Of a stretch of 64,000 nucleotides of DNA, positions 31,990-42,404 are shown one piece after another; position 1 is the first letter of the stretch, and every line of letters begins with the position of its first letter. The notes beneath the pieces are model-generated. The model was not told the origin of the DNA. It did not search any database and saw only the letters and a program-made list of their open reading frames with translations. A program made the translations under genes and the position numbers. Origin of the DNA: Vigna angularis (Eukaryota > Streptophyta > Magnoliopsida > Fabales > Fabaceae); contig NC_068972.1 in NCBI RefSeq assembly GCF_016808095.1, forward strand, positions 21,444,289 through 21,508,288. Reading direction: 5' to 3'.

Positions 31990-32103
31990 TGAAAATAAGA
32001 CTCATTTATTATTCTCAATCATAAAAAATACATTCTGATACCCTTTATTTGTAATAATCTAATTCTCCTAAAAAGAGAAATAGGGAAACTAGGAAAATAA
32101 AAT
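31987..32103 (-). mobile_element. LTR fragment (family L)
   Basis: The sequence begins AGTTGAAAATAAGACTC and aligns, in reverse, with the 3' LTR at 3693-3880 over about 115 bases. It breaks off at 32103, where gag sequence of the Athila remnant starts. Confidence 0.6.
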
Positions 32104-32427
32104 AAAGTTGTTCTCTGGAAAAGAGTTCAACCACATCTTAGCATTGCCTCCCAAAGAGAAAGGGAACAAGCTAAGTCTAATAGCTTCATCTGGCACGCCA
32201 TTGATCTTCACAGTATTGCATATCTCATTGAATGTAGTCCGATGCTTATATGAATTTTCATGTGATAATCCATTGAATTGGTTGCTCTTCACCAATTGAA
32301 TCAAAGCAGGCTTCATCTCCATATTTGCAGCATTAAACCTTGGCCTTGCAATACTATTAAAATGATGAGGGCCAATAACTGTTGCATAATCTGCCAGGGT
32401 ACGTCTACCATTCTGCTCTTCAGTCAT
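32104..32427 (-). pseudogene. Athila-type gag N-terminal fragment
   Basis: About 108 codons starting EEQNGRRTLADYA. It contains FNEICNTVKINGVPDEAIRL and LFPFSLGGNAKMWLNS, the typical order of the Ty3-type gag (retrotrans_gag) domain. The frame is open until the element is truncated. Confidence 0.8.
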
Positions 32428-33609
32428 ATTTTATGTTTCCTGGTCAGATCTTTGAGGTGAAGGGTCTCAAGAGAAGGGAAAAGTTCTCTGGACGTCCTTG
32501 TTCCTCCTTTTTCTTCTACTAGTAAAAAGAGGTTCAGAAACTCTCGTGCTTCTAGTCCGAATTGTACCCTGCATACACTAGAGAACAAAACACTAGAGCA
32601 CCCAATTAGAACCAACAGATAAAAACAAAAATTAATAAAAACAAAATTTAAAAACAATAAAAAATAAAGTCTAATCGGTTAAGAATCGCACAAAAGTATA
32701 GTTTAAACCATGAGTCCCCGGCAACGGCACCAAAAACTTGTTAAGACTTCGGCAAGTGTACCGAATCATATCAAGTAATAATAAATGGTAAGACCAAGTA
32801 TCGTTTCCCAAGAGACTCACGACACTAAACAGTCGTGTAATTACTTAACTAATTAAGACTTTTAAGAACAATTTTGGGTTTTTAAATGAAAAAACAAGAA
32901 AGTAAATATGAATGTAATTTTGATCAATTGAATAGAAAGCAAAAGGGAATGATGATGTTTGTACTATGAGATGAAGATGTTGTTGGGGTTTAGATTTCAC
33001 CTAATCAATCTCATGCATATAATAATTCTTCTTGTTTATTAAATGTCAATGTCAGTTTCTAAATTACTTAGAACCCGATCTCTCGGTGAAAGAAGCCTAT
33101 CCTTAATTACTAAACCACAATGTCTTGCATCTTTAATAATTAATTTTGCGTTACGAACGGAAGCTTAAGACAACCAAACATTCTATCCCTATGTCTAGGC
33201 AATAGTTCCCGAAATTCCCGAGTTCTAGGTTTCTAGGTATTTAGCAATAACAAAGAAAACCAAAAATCATGCCATGAATGAGTTAAATATAACAACCATA
33301 AAGTAAAGGAGAATAACCCTAACAATTAATGAAAGAAGCATATATAAATTGGAATCAATTCAAATACATGAGAGTTTAGAGGTTACATCTTCTCCAACAA
33401 CATATGAATTTAGTTCTCCATTGTCATAGAGAAACTAGATGTACAATGGAATGAGAATGAAAGATAAACCCTAAAAACTGAAGAGGAGAGCTTCCGCATC
33501 CAATTCTGCCTCCAAGGAGTCGAAAAAGTCTGAATTTGCGTCCCTTCTGTCAAAAGATACCAACCCTAGGACGAACAAATCCTTAAATAGAGCAGAAAAC
33601 AGAGTCCAA

Positions 33610-33860
33610 GCCCAACACACTGGCGCTCAGCGCCCCTACATAAGGCAACCAGTAGCTGGTACGAGAGGAGTGGCGCTGAGGGCCCCGTAAGAAGGCGCCT
33701 AAGCGCTGTGCGACACAAGGAGGATGGCGCTCAGCGCCCCAGAAAGGGCGCCCAAGCGATGATGCGAGACATCCTGCGCTAAGGGTCCTAGAAAAGGGCA
33801 GCTAGGCACCCATACGAGACATCCTGCGCTAAGGGCCCTAGAAAGGGGCAATCAGGCGTC
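33610..33860. repeat. GC-rich imperfect tandem repeats in the Athila-type LTR
   Basis: About five units of 45-60 bases built on TGGCGCTCAGCGCCCC or TGCGCTAAGGGCCCTAG, each followed by GAAAGGGCG-like sequence and CGAGACATCC. The core GGCGCTCAGCGCC is an almost perfect palindrome. The block stands out from the AT-rich surroundings. Confidence 0.8.
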
Positions 33861-34125
33861 CTGCGACCTTCTGTAGCCTTCTTTTCTAGTGCTTTTTCTG
33901 TCCTTTCTGGATTCCAACTCCTTTGTACTTTAACTCTTCTTCCAAATTATTCCAATTTCCTACAAAATCAAAGGAATTTAGTAATAAAAATCATAAATTC
34001 TAAACTCAACTCTCTTTATTCACAACTTAACTAAAAACAAGAGTTCAAGTAGGTTTCTAAGTCAAAAAGAGCTCATTTAGTATCAAAATTGAATCACAAA
34101 TAACGGTGAAATCAACCATTATCAA

Positions 34126-35215
34126 TCGACACTTAATTGCGGGTTTTACAATGGTTTTGTCTCTTCTATTACTGAAAACGTGTCCCAGAACAGAAACAGG
34201 GCAGTTTTATTTTGTCTATATACGTGAAGGATCCGTGTTTGATAAAAGATGATGCCAAAAATACAAATACTGACTACTAAATAGGGCCATAGTCGCATGA
34301 TTGACGACCCGGAGGATCCTATGAGCATCGAATGCTTCATATTTTACATTGAATTATAAAAAAAGTTAGTGGTGTTTCTTTGTCTTGATTTTATAAAAGA
34401 ATAATTGCATTACAGCACATGAGAGAGCGGAAACAATATCAATGATAGGTTCTGCAAATATTTATTCATTTTGTTCTTCCTTCAGATGTTGAAGGAGGGT
34501 TTAAATGAACTTTGCTGATTTTAGCTGCATCATGAACTACAATATATCATTATCCTTTATTTTAGTTGGTTGGCTGGTTCTTAATGACTGCTATTTCATC
34601 TCATTTGATTTCCTTCAGATGTGCTGTAATGACATTATGAAAGTTAATATGCCTCTTCAAGGACATCGAGGAAAGCTGAAAATCTAGCGGGGCGGTTGGC
34701 ATCAAATATCGTCTGTAATTGGCATGGAAACTTTAGTAGAATAAAAGATTTGGAATTCATGAAAGGCTCGTCACAAAGAAAGATCAATATTGCCTCTGCT
34801 TAGAACAGCCTTTACGGCGCATTCGGCCAAACATGATGAGAATACTGGTCGGTGAAAATTCTAAAATCAGTCACACGTGTTAGAGGGACGTGTTCGATTT
34901 TTTATCATCCCATACAGTACAATACATTAATGCGCTGTGTTAATAAAATTCCTTTGTATATCCGTGTATAAGAAGAGCTCATGTTCGTAAGGAAATGCTT
35001 GCAATTAAGATTTAAAAAGTATTTTTAAAAAAAAAAGATTGATATTCAATATAAATTATGAGAATAGGGTAATAAACTTGCTATTCAATTGAGATTGTAA
35101 AGGATTATTTTTCTAATTTAATTTTTATGGATTTTTGGGTTACTTTTATCGATCTCTTCTAATTTCAAACATTTTTTACACTCGAGTAATTGTTTTTAAG
35201 TTATTGCTTCCATAT
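34126..35215 (+). repeat. Segmental duplication, block 2, copy 1
   Basis: TCGACACTTAATTGCGGG to TTATTGCTTCCATA recurs at 56933-58020, colinear with substitutions and short indels. It includes the 3'UTR exon of the kinase gene. Confidence 0.93.
34619..34990 (+). other. 3'UTR exon of the PP2C-kinase gene, copy 1
   Basis: Sequence after the TTTCCTTCAG acceptor has no coding potential. It holds polyadenylation-like AATAAAA at about 34739 and TAATAAAATT near 34943. It is duplicated at 57421-57790 with high identity, so it belongs to the block copied with the locus. The exact 3' end is not visible. Confidence 0.5.
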
Positions 35216-37015
35216 TATTTTAATTATTGTGATACGTATGACACCATTTAGAAAAATGTCATTTCTTACTGAGACAATGGTATTATGAGACAATAGATGC
35301 TGAATGATTTTTTGCTTAACCAACAGTCTGTATACTAATAATGACTAATAATGAGTAGTGACAGTTGATCACGTTCTCATTTAAATTCCTGATTGATTTG
35401 ATGAAGTGGATAAAAATGAGATGTGGCAGAAAGTGTGTTGCAGTATTGTCTTACTAATTTCATCAGTATTGGAGTATCCAGTTGAAGAAGTTTGTGATGC
35501 CGCAACGATGAACATCTTGAAAAAGTTTGCATCCATATGCTATGAGATTTTCAAGATCCACAAAGTGTTCGAAATAGAGTCTTATGGGTTTCTCTTCAGA
35601 TGCATGAATGACTGAGACATGTGTTGCAGTTTTGTATGCTTCATTGATGGAAATTTTAGCATCTTGTGCAATGGCCATGGTGGGGTGAAGAGTTTTCTTT
35701 GGGAAAGAAAGTTTTGGGTATATTAGGGTTTTTGAGGGTTTGTGGCAGAAAGTGTTGAGATTTCTTAGGAAGCACGAAGATGTTTGAGGTTCTGGTGGTT
35801 AAGTGTATGGGATAAAAGAGATTTCTTGGAATGGCAATAGTTAGAGATCGAGGGCAATCATGGTATTTAATGTTGTGTACGGTTTTTGTCATTCCTTTTC
35901 AAATTTCGTTTATTTGTTCAGAAAGGTTTCTATTGGGCCAGTTCATTTTGGACTCAACACTGAATCATGTTATACATGTATGCAATGCCCCTTAGGCTAT
36001 TTGTCTTGGACTATCATGTAATGAGTCTTTAGATTATATGTTTTAGACTTTAAGCATTTAGACACTGACAAATTACATACTAGGTGCAAAATTATTAATT
36101 TAAGAGTTAAGAATCTTACTCCCGTTGGTGTGGTGTCATAGCTTTAAGTTGTTTCTTTCCTTTATGTGTCTTCTTCCAACATCTCAATGTCAGTAGATGA
36201 TCCTCTTTTTCAAGAGAAGGTAGCTTAGCCTTCGTTTGTGGATGAATGTGGTCTTGACATGCTAGTTGATGTCATCAGTTACTTTAATTTTTGAATGAAC
36301 CTTCTTCACCAACGATATGAGTAACTGGGTTTCCTTTTCTCCTTCAAGTATTTCATTTGTGAAGCTTTCAGTGCCTGTAGAAAGAAATTACTTACCTCTG
36401 ACCTTATGTTTGTCGGGCTTTTACTTGTTGCTTTATTATGTACGGTTTTTTCAATCATAATAATGTATCTGCTGTTATATTGACTATTTATCAACAGATC
36501 ATATCATGTTTGTACCTTTTAAAGTAAACATTATAATCATGGTTTGACAAAACAAGGTAACACATACACAAACCATTTCCAAAAGGTATTTCCACTTTTT
36601 ACAATGTCCCATATGACTTATGATCATTCATTGCCTTTGGTGGTTAAAACTTTGAAAATGTACCCAATGTTTTCTACTAGGATAATTTTCCTAAGTCCTG
36701 ATAAGAATTAACCCTTGAGACTAACTTTGATACCAATTGAAGTGCAAAAAACATGGGGAGAGGTGGTTGAATATTGTTTTCAAAAGACTTTAGCAAGAAA
36801 ATGTTTATCTAATTTTAATTGTTAGATAATTTATATTGATAGTTAAACATGTGCAAAACATAATAGAGCATTTAGAAAAACATTTGTAATAGAATAAATA
36901 AACACATAAGTATTTTTATAGTGATTCACTCAACTTGAACTATATTCATTCTTCCTCAAGAACACTTAAAGGCTTCCAATAATCTTATTCAAGATTATAA
37001 TGAGTATAACTCACT
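35216..37015. other. Intergenic sequence between the two copies, nothing certain
   Basis: Mostly AT-rich. A minus-strand frame at 35463-35678 (71 codons) begins in a good context, CCACCATGGCC, and could be a gene fragment, but I recognise no domain. From about 36720 the text resembles transposon ends (CTTTGATACCAATTGAAG). No RNA gene was seen. Confidence 0.4.
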
Positions 37016-37019
37016 TCTA

Positions 37020-37290
37020 GTTACAATTATTATTATCACTTTTGGTTCTGTAATCAATCCTGATTAGTTCAAGTATTATAAATCACTCTCGGTTCCCTAG
37101 TCAATCTTAATTACTTTGAGTATTATAAATCACTCTTGATTCCCTAGTCAATCTTGATTAGTCCGAGTGTTATAAATCACTCCTTCTTCCCTAGTCAATC
37201 TTGATTAGTCCGAGTATTATAAGTCGCTTTTGGTTCCCTAGTCAACACGACTAGTCTGAGTTTAATCACTCCTGATTTTCAAGTATTTTA
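37020..37290. repeat. Minisatellite, unit about 47 bases
   Basis: About five imperfect units of TATAAATCACTCTTG-ATTCCCTAGTCAATCTTGATTAG-TCCGAG. Later units are shorter and more diverged. Confidence 0.85.
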
Positions 37291-39109
37291 ATACAAGATG
37301 GAAATGACTCTTGTAGAGAGGATATTTGATCAATACAACATATTCCTAAATTCTGTTTGCTCTATTATTATCTTTCTTCTCTCTTTTGATTGAGCATCTG
37401 ACATTGTAGGCTCGAAGATAAACATCATAATAGATATTCAATAATAATCCATAAGGATAGATTTGTTTTACGGATCTATCTAAGTTGGAATGCTAATAAG
37501 CAAAAGATTTTAGAAATTGTTCAAAATAAGAAAACAAAAATAGATAAGAAGATGAAGTGGAAATTGATAGATGTCATACTTCCAAGGATGAAAGATAAGT
37601 CTAAGAGTTAAACACACAAAGGGATGAAAGACCTATGATAAAAACTTAAGGGTTCTTAAATCACTCAAGAAATTAGAAGAATCACTTTTTTTTTAATTGA
37701 TAAAAATAATTCAACTTATATAAAAGCTTTAGACATTAGAATTACAAATGATTAATTAATTGCAATTACATTCCACTTAAGCTAATAATGGTCCCACTAA
37801 AGTAATGGTTGATTGTAACTGGAATTATGGTAACCAAAAGTCACCCAAAAGCATTCAACTTTCATTCTTTTGGTTTCCCAAAGGCTGATGACTAAGTGAC
37901 CAATTGGATCCTTATTACAACTTTAAATAAAAGTAAAATAAAGTCCATTAATTGATTGATCCAAAACATAACTTGGTTAGCCAATTTTGCAAAGGATTAA
38001 GCCATTATTTAAACAACCTAATTCCTTAAAAATTGTAGCAAAGTGGCATGTCACCATATTGGTTGGATTCACATCAACTATCTATGGTGGAGAACTTAGA
38101 GTTTTCAAATTGAAGGAATATGGAAGAAATTGAAATCATATGTCAAAAGCAAGCCTTCTCCTAAGGTTTTTGGCAACTATTCCACACTTCAATTTGTAGC
38201 TTTTTTCCTTCTTCAACCCACGTAGGGAAAAACCACCTTCGGTGAAGATAGAGACCTAAGGAGGAAAAGGGAGAGAATCCCAACACCTTTAGCGGCCTCT
38301 AAGGGCTTCTCCTAAGCACCCAAGATGAAGAGAACTTGGAAAAATAGAAGAAAATATAGATAAGTTGTGAAAAGAGGATTAAATGCTTCTATTTCACACA
38401 ATAGGCCGATATTCTCATCCAACGACTCAATTCTTGTCCAATGAGGCTTAAATATTTTATGCTTTTTGACTTGTTGAACAAGAAATTACGCTTAACCTAA
38501 AAAATACTCAATCTCAGGTTTGTTTAGTTTTACCTCTTTTTTCAAGTTTTCTTGAATTCCACCTTCTTTTGATCAACAAAAATATGTCCTATTATTTTCT
38601 TTCACACACTTAAAATAGAGATCAGAAGTAAAAAAGTAATACAACAATTAAAATACAAAACAACAAGATAAACTTAAGGATTAAACAAAATAAAATTTAT
38701 AAAAGAGTTGATTTTATTCATAACACTTAACACAAATAAAAGACAGAAAACTATGTTATCAAATGTAAAATAATGTTACTCCCAATCACTCTTTCCTCGA
38801 TAGCTTCCCTGACGAAGTATATAGATTTTACTCCCAATCACGGTCTCCTCGAGAGCTTTTTTGGTGAAGTATATAGGTTCCACTCTCCATCAATCCCTCC
38901 TTGAATTACCAAAACTTTTATTTCTTAATTCCAATTGCCATCCTTCCAAAATCACATAAACTAAAATTTTTATTTATTTATACAACAAACTCAACAATAA
39001 GCTTTGAAAAACCAAAATTTTATCAAAGTGTACATTACTCTAATATAACCTTTAGAAGAAGTTTAAATAAAAAAATAAATTATTTTCCAACAGTAAACCC
39101 AAGGCTCCT

Positions 39110-39111
<2 letters not shown>
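37291..39111. other. AT-rich intergenic sequence
   Basis: No gene seen. It contains a two-copy tandem repeat of about 55 bases at 38774-38882 (ACTCCCAATCAC, then CTCGA, AGCTT and GAAGTATATAG). An open frame across 38901-39305 exists only because of the AT microsatellite. Confidence 0.5.

Positions 39112-39200
<89 letters not shown>
39112..39200. repeat. (GT)n(AT)n microsatellite
   Basis: A short GTGTGT run followed by about 40 AT units, 130 bases before the first PP2C exon of copy 2. Confidence 0.95.
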
Positions 39201-39203
<3 letters not shown>

Positions 39204-39337
39204 CTTTATTTTTTATTTTTAGTTAGTTTGCTGTTATTCTTATTTGTGTTTTGTCCTAATCGCCTTCTGTCTCTTATATGGTTTGTGTTCGGGAGGCTTC
39301 TCTGAAGCATTCGTTGTAATTTTAATTTATGGAACAG

Positions 39338-41304
39338 GTGCGGACGGCATCAAGGAGGTTGCGGTTGCCATTGTAGCCGTTTTCGACGGTCATAACGGCG
39401 CAGAATCTAGTGAGATGGCATCGAAACTTTTGTTGGAGTATTTTGTTCAGCATACTTATTTTCTCCTTGATGCTGTCTTTTATGTTTCGAAGACGTCAAC
39501 AGAAACATGTCTTCACAAGAGAGACCGTGATCATGAAAACTTACTGCATAGATGGAAGGAGATTTTAGGTTCAGAATGGTATGGACTACATTTCGAAAGT
39601 TGCTTTATGTCTTGTTTTTAATATTTTCTTATATCAACCGTTTTAATTTTAAGTTACTAAAACTGAAATAGCACTATTCTTGTGGATAATTATAAATGTC
39701 TAATTTAGTCACCGAGTATTCTCTTCTAATATTTTGTTTGGCGCTTTGGACTTGGTTTACAGGTCATAAGCTATGTGTTCTTAATCGCATTTTAAACTTT
39801 ATCTACCTTTTGTTCCTGTCAGTTGTATCCTAATTTCAATTTGGAACAATTTTCCAGGTTTCAGAATACATTTTCTCGAAATCATGATGATTCTTTCCAC
39901 TTGGGAATTTTGAGGGAAGCGTTATTGAGAGCAGTCCATGACATTGATGCTAAATTTTCTGAGGTAAATTCGACTTTCTGCTCATTTGCAAAGGTTTAGA
40001 CATCCTTCTTCGTAGTTGTTGTATTGACATCTTGAATTTGAATTACGAAGGAAGCCTCTAGAAATAATTTTCACTCTGGATCAACAGCTGCCATTGTTTT
40101 GGTAGTGGATGATAAAATTTTGGTTGCCAATGTTGGAGACTCTAAGGCCATATTATGCTCTAAAAATTTTCAGTCTCCCAAAGAGGCTAAAGGTGAGAGT
40201 TTTTGAGATACATGCTTATAATGACATAATTGAAATATTATATGTTATTCTGTTGCACTTATTGGTTGTTACAGGGGCAACGAGCTTACTTTTCATTTTG
40301 GTGAAACATAACTAAAAGGTTTTTAATTATTGTTCGTTGTGATTTGTAGACTTGTTATTAAAGCTATATAGACAGAAAGAGCATGATGGTTCTGTTTCTG
40401 TGTGCAAAGCGGCTTCATCCCATGGTCTCACTCATTTTGTAGTAAAGGGATTGACCAGTGATCATCATCCAGACAGAGATGATGAAAGAAATCGGGTGGA
40501 AAAAGCTGGAGGTCAAGTTCAAAATTGGGGTGGTGTGCCTCGCATAAATGGTCAGCTGGCTATTACACGGGCTATCGGTGACCTACCCTTTAAAAAGTAG
40601 GTTCAGTGCAAATTCATTATATAACTCAAGCTTAAACTAAAGCATGTGTATATTATTGGCAGCAACTTTGAATCATGTGCAAATGATTTTGGTTCGATGG
40701 TTCATATTGTGGAAATAACTTTGCCTATGGTTCGTAGCCAGTCTGAAACTTTGGTGAAGGAGATAGACCATGTTGCAATGCCATCCATTATCATCATAAA
40801 ACTTGTTGAAATTGCACATATATAGTTCATATTGTGAATAAAACATTTAACCAGCTCTTTTTTCTATATTAAAAATTAAAACTCGAATTTTAGCAAGTGC
40901 GGGTGGGCCCATGCCATTCATATTCAAGTCTAAATGTTGTGATTTCAGGATGACTGTTTTTTCATAATATAAAATTATTATGTGGAATAATAATGCATTT
41001 CTTATGATGAATTGTTAACAGGTATGGTGTTATATCTGCACCAGAAGTGACTGATTGGCAGCCTCTGACCGCTAATGATAGCTATTTGGTGTTAGCATCA
41101 GATGGTGTATTTGAGAAGATGAGCTTGCAGGATATCTGTGATTTGTTGTGGGAAGTGCATAATTACAGTAACATGAGATCAGACTGCGCCCATTCTTCCT
41201 ATTCGTTGGCAGATTTAATTGTTAATAATGCCTTGAAGAAGGGCAGTATGGATAATCTGTCAGCCATTGTCATTCCTCTGGAGTCTGTCAGCAAACTCTC
41301 TTAA
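39338..41304 (+). pseudogene. PP2C half of a second PP2C-kinase copy, 5' and 3' truncated
   Basis: Five exons join in one frame with GT/AG borders: 39338-39578, 39858-39963, 40051-40192, 40350-40596 and 41022-41304 (TAA). PP2C motifs appear in order: VFDGHNGAE (metal-binding D and G), HSGSTAAIVL, VANVGDSKA, LTSDHHPDRDDE, NGQLAITRAIGD, LASDGVFE and the metal-binding DN in KGSMDNLSAIV. The exon carrying the first motif (RxxDD) should precede 39338, because the first exon starts mid-codon, but I find it nowhere upstream. Instead of continuing into the linker, as copy 1 does at 476, the frame stops after LESVSKLS. No kinase exon exists before 54670. Colinear duplicated 3' sequence downstream shows this was once a full copy. 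No stop or frameshift lies inside the five exons, so loss is recent or a shortened phosphatase is still under selection. As it stands it lacks a start. Confidence 0.82.
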
Positions 41305-41859
41305 GGGAGCTATACTAGAAAGAGGGATGCAGATTTTGGTCTGCAAGTATTTTCCTTCAAAAGCTCAGGTATATATTATGAAGGAAAACTGCATTTTCCG
41401 TCATTAGTTTGGGGAAAATTGGAAATGAAAGTAAACAAAACAGATGGCGCCTGCAAAAATGATTTTTTGTTAGATCTACAAATTTACCCATACTCTAAAT
41501 TGCTTACTATTTTAATAAAAGGGTGTTTTATTATGTGAGTTTAACAATATTGTAGTGTTTGGGTGAGAGTAGGAAGGAAACTGCATTTTTCACCATTTTT
41601 TCAAGGAAAAAATTTGGATCGGAAGGAAGAACGACTGGGTCTGCAAAAATTATCTTTTTGTTAAGTTGACAAATTTAACCACATGTGTAACTACTTGCTA
41701 TTATGATAAAAGAATGTAACATAGTTACTTTTCTTTCCTTTTTTGGCAGTTTTTCAAACCTACGCCACTTGTCTCATGTTTTGAATATTTCAGTGGCCTT
41801 GCTTATATTTACCTTTATCAAGAAAAATTGTTCTACGTTTTTTATTTTTTTCGCATGCC
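41305..41859. other. Sequence between copy-2 PP2C stop and the TNT1-like element
   Basis: Non-coding. Two segments resemble each other (near 41386-41530 and 41565-41720: GGAAA-CTGCATTTT, CTGCAAAAATGATTTTTTGTTA, AAATTTACCCA), an old tandem duplication of about 180 bases. No exon of the kinase linker is recognisable. Confidence 0.5.
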
Positions 41860-42046
41860 TGTTGAGATTAATCAAATTCTCAACTGTAATAATTGTCTTT
41901 GACAGTTAGCTTTTATCTGTTTCTTCTACTACTTATAATGTTTCATTCATAATGAAAAACTACTTGCTTTCTCAAAGTTTTCTTCTCTCTGCACTAGTCT
42001 CTGTAATATTCTTTCTCTTCTGCATATATCGTTTAACAGTTTAACA
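41860..42046 (+). repeat. Copia 3 5' LTR
   Basis: TGTTGAGATT to GTTTAACA, matching 50600-50711 and 50786-50976. The last bases show a tandem GTTTAACA doublet, so the exact end (42038 or 42046) is uncertain. Confidence 0.85.
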
Positions 42047-42245
42047 GTGGTATCAGAGCTTAGTTGTGTGGCCTTGGAGCAGCTGTGAAATTCAAGAAAT
42101 TCATCAAGGAAGAGTCTCGTGGTAGCAATGGCTGGAGTAATTCATAGCAACCTGCCGGTGTTTGATGGCAAAGGTTATGAGGACTGGTGTGTCAAGATGG
42201 AAGCAATTCTTGACTTCCAAGAAGTGGATGATATTGTGAAGAAAG

Positions 42246-42396
42246 TGTGAGAAATAAAGAAGATTGGGAGAAAATATCCCTTGTGTGTTTAGACTACACA
42301 TAGGGTAGTTTATTTATATTGTAAGATATGGGCCAATGCCCTTAATATAAAATAGACTAAGCCCAAATAACAAAGACACACATCTTAACATCTAAC
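42246..42396 (-). repeat. Copia 2 3' LTR
   Basis: About 151 bases. On the minus strand it starts TGTTAGATGTTAAGATG and runs to TTTATTTCTCA; copia 1 has TCATA at its end. Roughly a dozen differences separate it from the copia 1 LTR. Confidence 0.88.
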
Positions 42397-42404
42397 ACTC
42401 CCCC

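Larger units (their letters stand above)
32104..34124 (-). mobile_element. Athila-type Ty3/gypsy remnant: 5' LTR, primer site and gag start
   Basis: On the minus strand the LTR starts TGATAATGGTTGATTTCACC at 34124 and ends TTAACA at about 32739, roughly 1.39 kb. It is followed by the primer site TGGTGCCGTTGCCGGGGA (32732-32715). Both the LTR start and the primer site fit the Athila/Tat lineage as I know it. A gag start follows (32427 to 32104) and is then cut off. No pol or 3' LTR is present. It lies in the 3'UTR intron of copy 1, between the two blocks that are duplicated downstream. Confidence 0.82.

Noticed and set aside
35463..35678. 71-codon minus-strand frame with a good start context as a small gene
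   Set aside because: No recognisable domain, a facing frame on the other strand, and no splice or promoter evidence. Mentioned only within the intergenic entry.
37020..37290. Spaced repeats that might suggest a CRISPR-like array
   Set aside because: The units are contiguous and diverging, with no unique spacers, and this is plant nuclear DNA. It is a minisatellite.
38901..39305. Open frame of 134 codons with a long Tyr-Ile repeat
   Set aside because: It exists only because an (AT)n microsatellite has no stop in that frame. It has no domain, and it runs into the intron before the PP2C exon.
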